This document shows positions 63,403 to 64,000 of a stretch of DNA of 64,000 bases, one piece after another (the first letter of the stretch is position 1; each line of letters opens with the position of its first letter). The notes beneath the pieces were generated by a model. That model was not told where the DNA came from. It worked only from the letters and a program-made list of their open reading frames with translations, and ran no database searches. This DNA is from Clostridium cellulovorans 743B (lineage in GTDB: Bacteria > Bacillota > Clostridia > Clostridiales > Clostridiaceae): NCBI RefSeq assembly GCF_000145275.1, contig NC_014393.1:5084001-5148000 (forward strand), in the 5' to 3' direction. The position numbers and the translations under genes were made by a program.

Positions 63403-64000
63403 TTATATAATATTGCATTCTCTTAAAAACTCTTCATCTTTTATAACATTCTCATAATTATCATCTCTAATAACCTTGTGCTCTTCTGAAAAAACTATTA
63501 CTCTATCAAAAACACCTTCTATATATTCAAAATCATGAGTAGCGCAAATTATAGTTTTACCACTTCTATTTAAAGAAATTAATAACTCCCTCAAGAATCT
63601 TTTTCCCTTTGGATCTATCCCGTTCATCGGTTCATCCAAAATTATAACTTCAGGATTCATAGCTAAAACACTAGCTATTGCAACTCTCTTCTTTTCGCCT
63701 CCACTTAAATTATAAGGATGTTCTTCCTTCAATTTTGTGATATTAAGAAGATTAAGACAATCATTAACCCGTTCATTGATTACATCATCTGGCAATTCCA
63801 TTTGATTAAGCCCAAAAGCAACCTCTTCAAAAACAGTTGAACAGAAAAGTTGAGTATCAGAATTTTGAAATACAAACCCAATTCTCTTATGAAATGATTT
63901 TGAAAACTTTATATCCTTAAATGCACTTTCATTTATCTCGTTTTCATTAAATAAATATTCTCCTTTATTTGAAAAAATAATGCCATTTAACAACTTTAGA
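63403..64000 (-). CDS. ECF-type nickel/cobalt transporter ATPase (partial, cut by window end)
   Basis: The C-terminal 199 residues of an ATP-binding protein; the reading frame runs off the window at 64000 just after Walker A (frame continues KLLNGIIF). Visible: Q-loop RIGFVFQNSDTQLF, ATPase signature NLSGGEKKRVAIASVLA, Walker B VIILDEPMNGID and H-loop CATHDFEYIEG. The QLFCSTVFEEVAFGLNQM segment is typical of CbiO/NikO/LarO. Its place ahead of larC and larE points to nickel uptake for the pincer cofactor. Apparent internal starts are not real. Confidence 0.9.
   Translation of the reverse strand, partial: LKLLNGIIFSNKGEYLFNENEINESAFKDIKFSKSFHKRIGFVFQNSDTQLFCSTVFEEVAFGLNQMELPDDVINERVNDCLNLLNITKLKEEHPYNLSGGEKKRVAIASVLAMNPEVIILDEPMNGIDPKGKRFLRELLISLNRSGKTIICATHDFEYIEGVFDRVIVFSEEHKVIRDDNYENVIKDEEFLRECNII

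Overview
The window is AT-rich, with short intergenic gaps, strong AGGAGG-type ribosome binding sites and many TTG/GTG starts. The gene families (anaerobic CO-dehydrogenase-type protein, lar nickel-pincer genes, agr-type quorum sensing, two kinds of lanthipeptide cluster) point to an anaerobic Firmicute of the Clostridium type. No rRNA, tRNA, CRISPR array or insertion sequence was seen.

Region 1 (about 1-12,200, minus strand) is a two-component class II lantibiotic cluster of two tandem precursor-synthetase-transporter modules. The alpha module has a 65-aa precursor with a mersacidin/lacticin-type CTxTxEC motif, a LanM and a C39-peptidase LanT. The beta module has a 60-aa precursor with the CPTxxCxxxC motif of haloduracin/lacticin 3147 beta peptides, a second LanM and a second LanT. 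A PadR-DUF2812 pair follows.

Region 2 (12,600-36,300) is mostly housekeeping and accessory genes: a PHP phosphoesterase; a CooS-family protein lacking canonical CO-dehydrogenase catalytic residues; a second PadR-DUF2812 pair; a MATE pump; an ArsR-ABC exporter pair with two matching palindromes; a secreted family-9 pectate lyase; an SUMF1-like protein; a PucR-type regulator with a divergent flavoprotein; a MarR-DUF2798 pair with an operator lying on the promoter; two metallo-beta-lactamase-fold hydrolases; and Lrp and MerR regulators.

Region 3 (36,600-57,130) is the most unusual. It holds an intact LanM-like protein with every recognisable catalytic motif lost; a complete agr locus (agrB, a 53-aa agrD, agrC, agrA); an AgrA-like response regulator in an operon with lanB and lanC; an FMN-reductase-like protein; a Rossmann-plus-SGNH-like protein; a C39 LanT; a second lanC; a GT1 glycosyltransferase; and three divergently transcribed precursor genes. 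The precursors share an LDLD leader box and an identical C-terminal KYTYSERGCC tail, and two of them are an almost perfect tandem duplication. Together this looks like a quorum-regulated class I lanthipeptide system with a double-glycine-type leader and exporter and possible glycosylation.

Region 4 (57,160-64,000) holds a zinc-ribbon protein, a WYL regulator, a DUF116 protein, an ABC exporter pseudogene (internal deletion plus frameshift), and larE, larC and a nickel/cobalt ECF-type ATPase cut by the window end. Functions are inferred by reading motifs; no database search was run.
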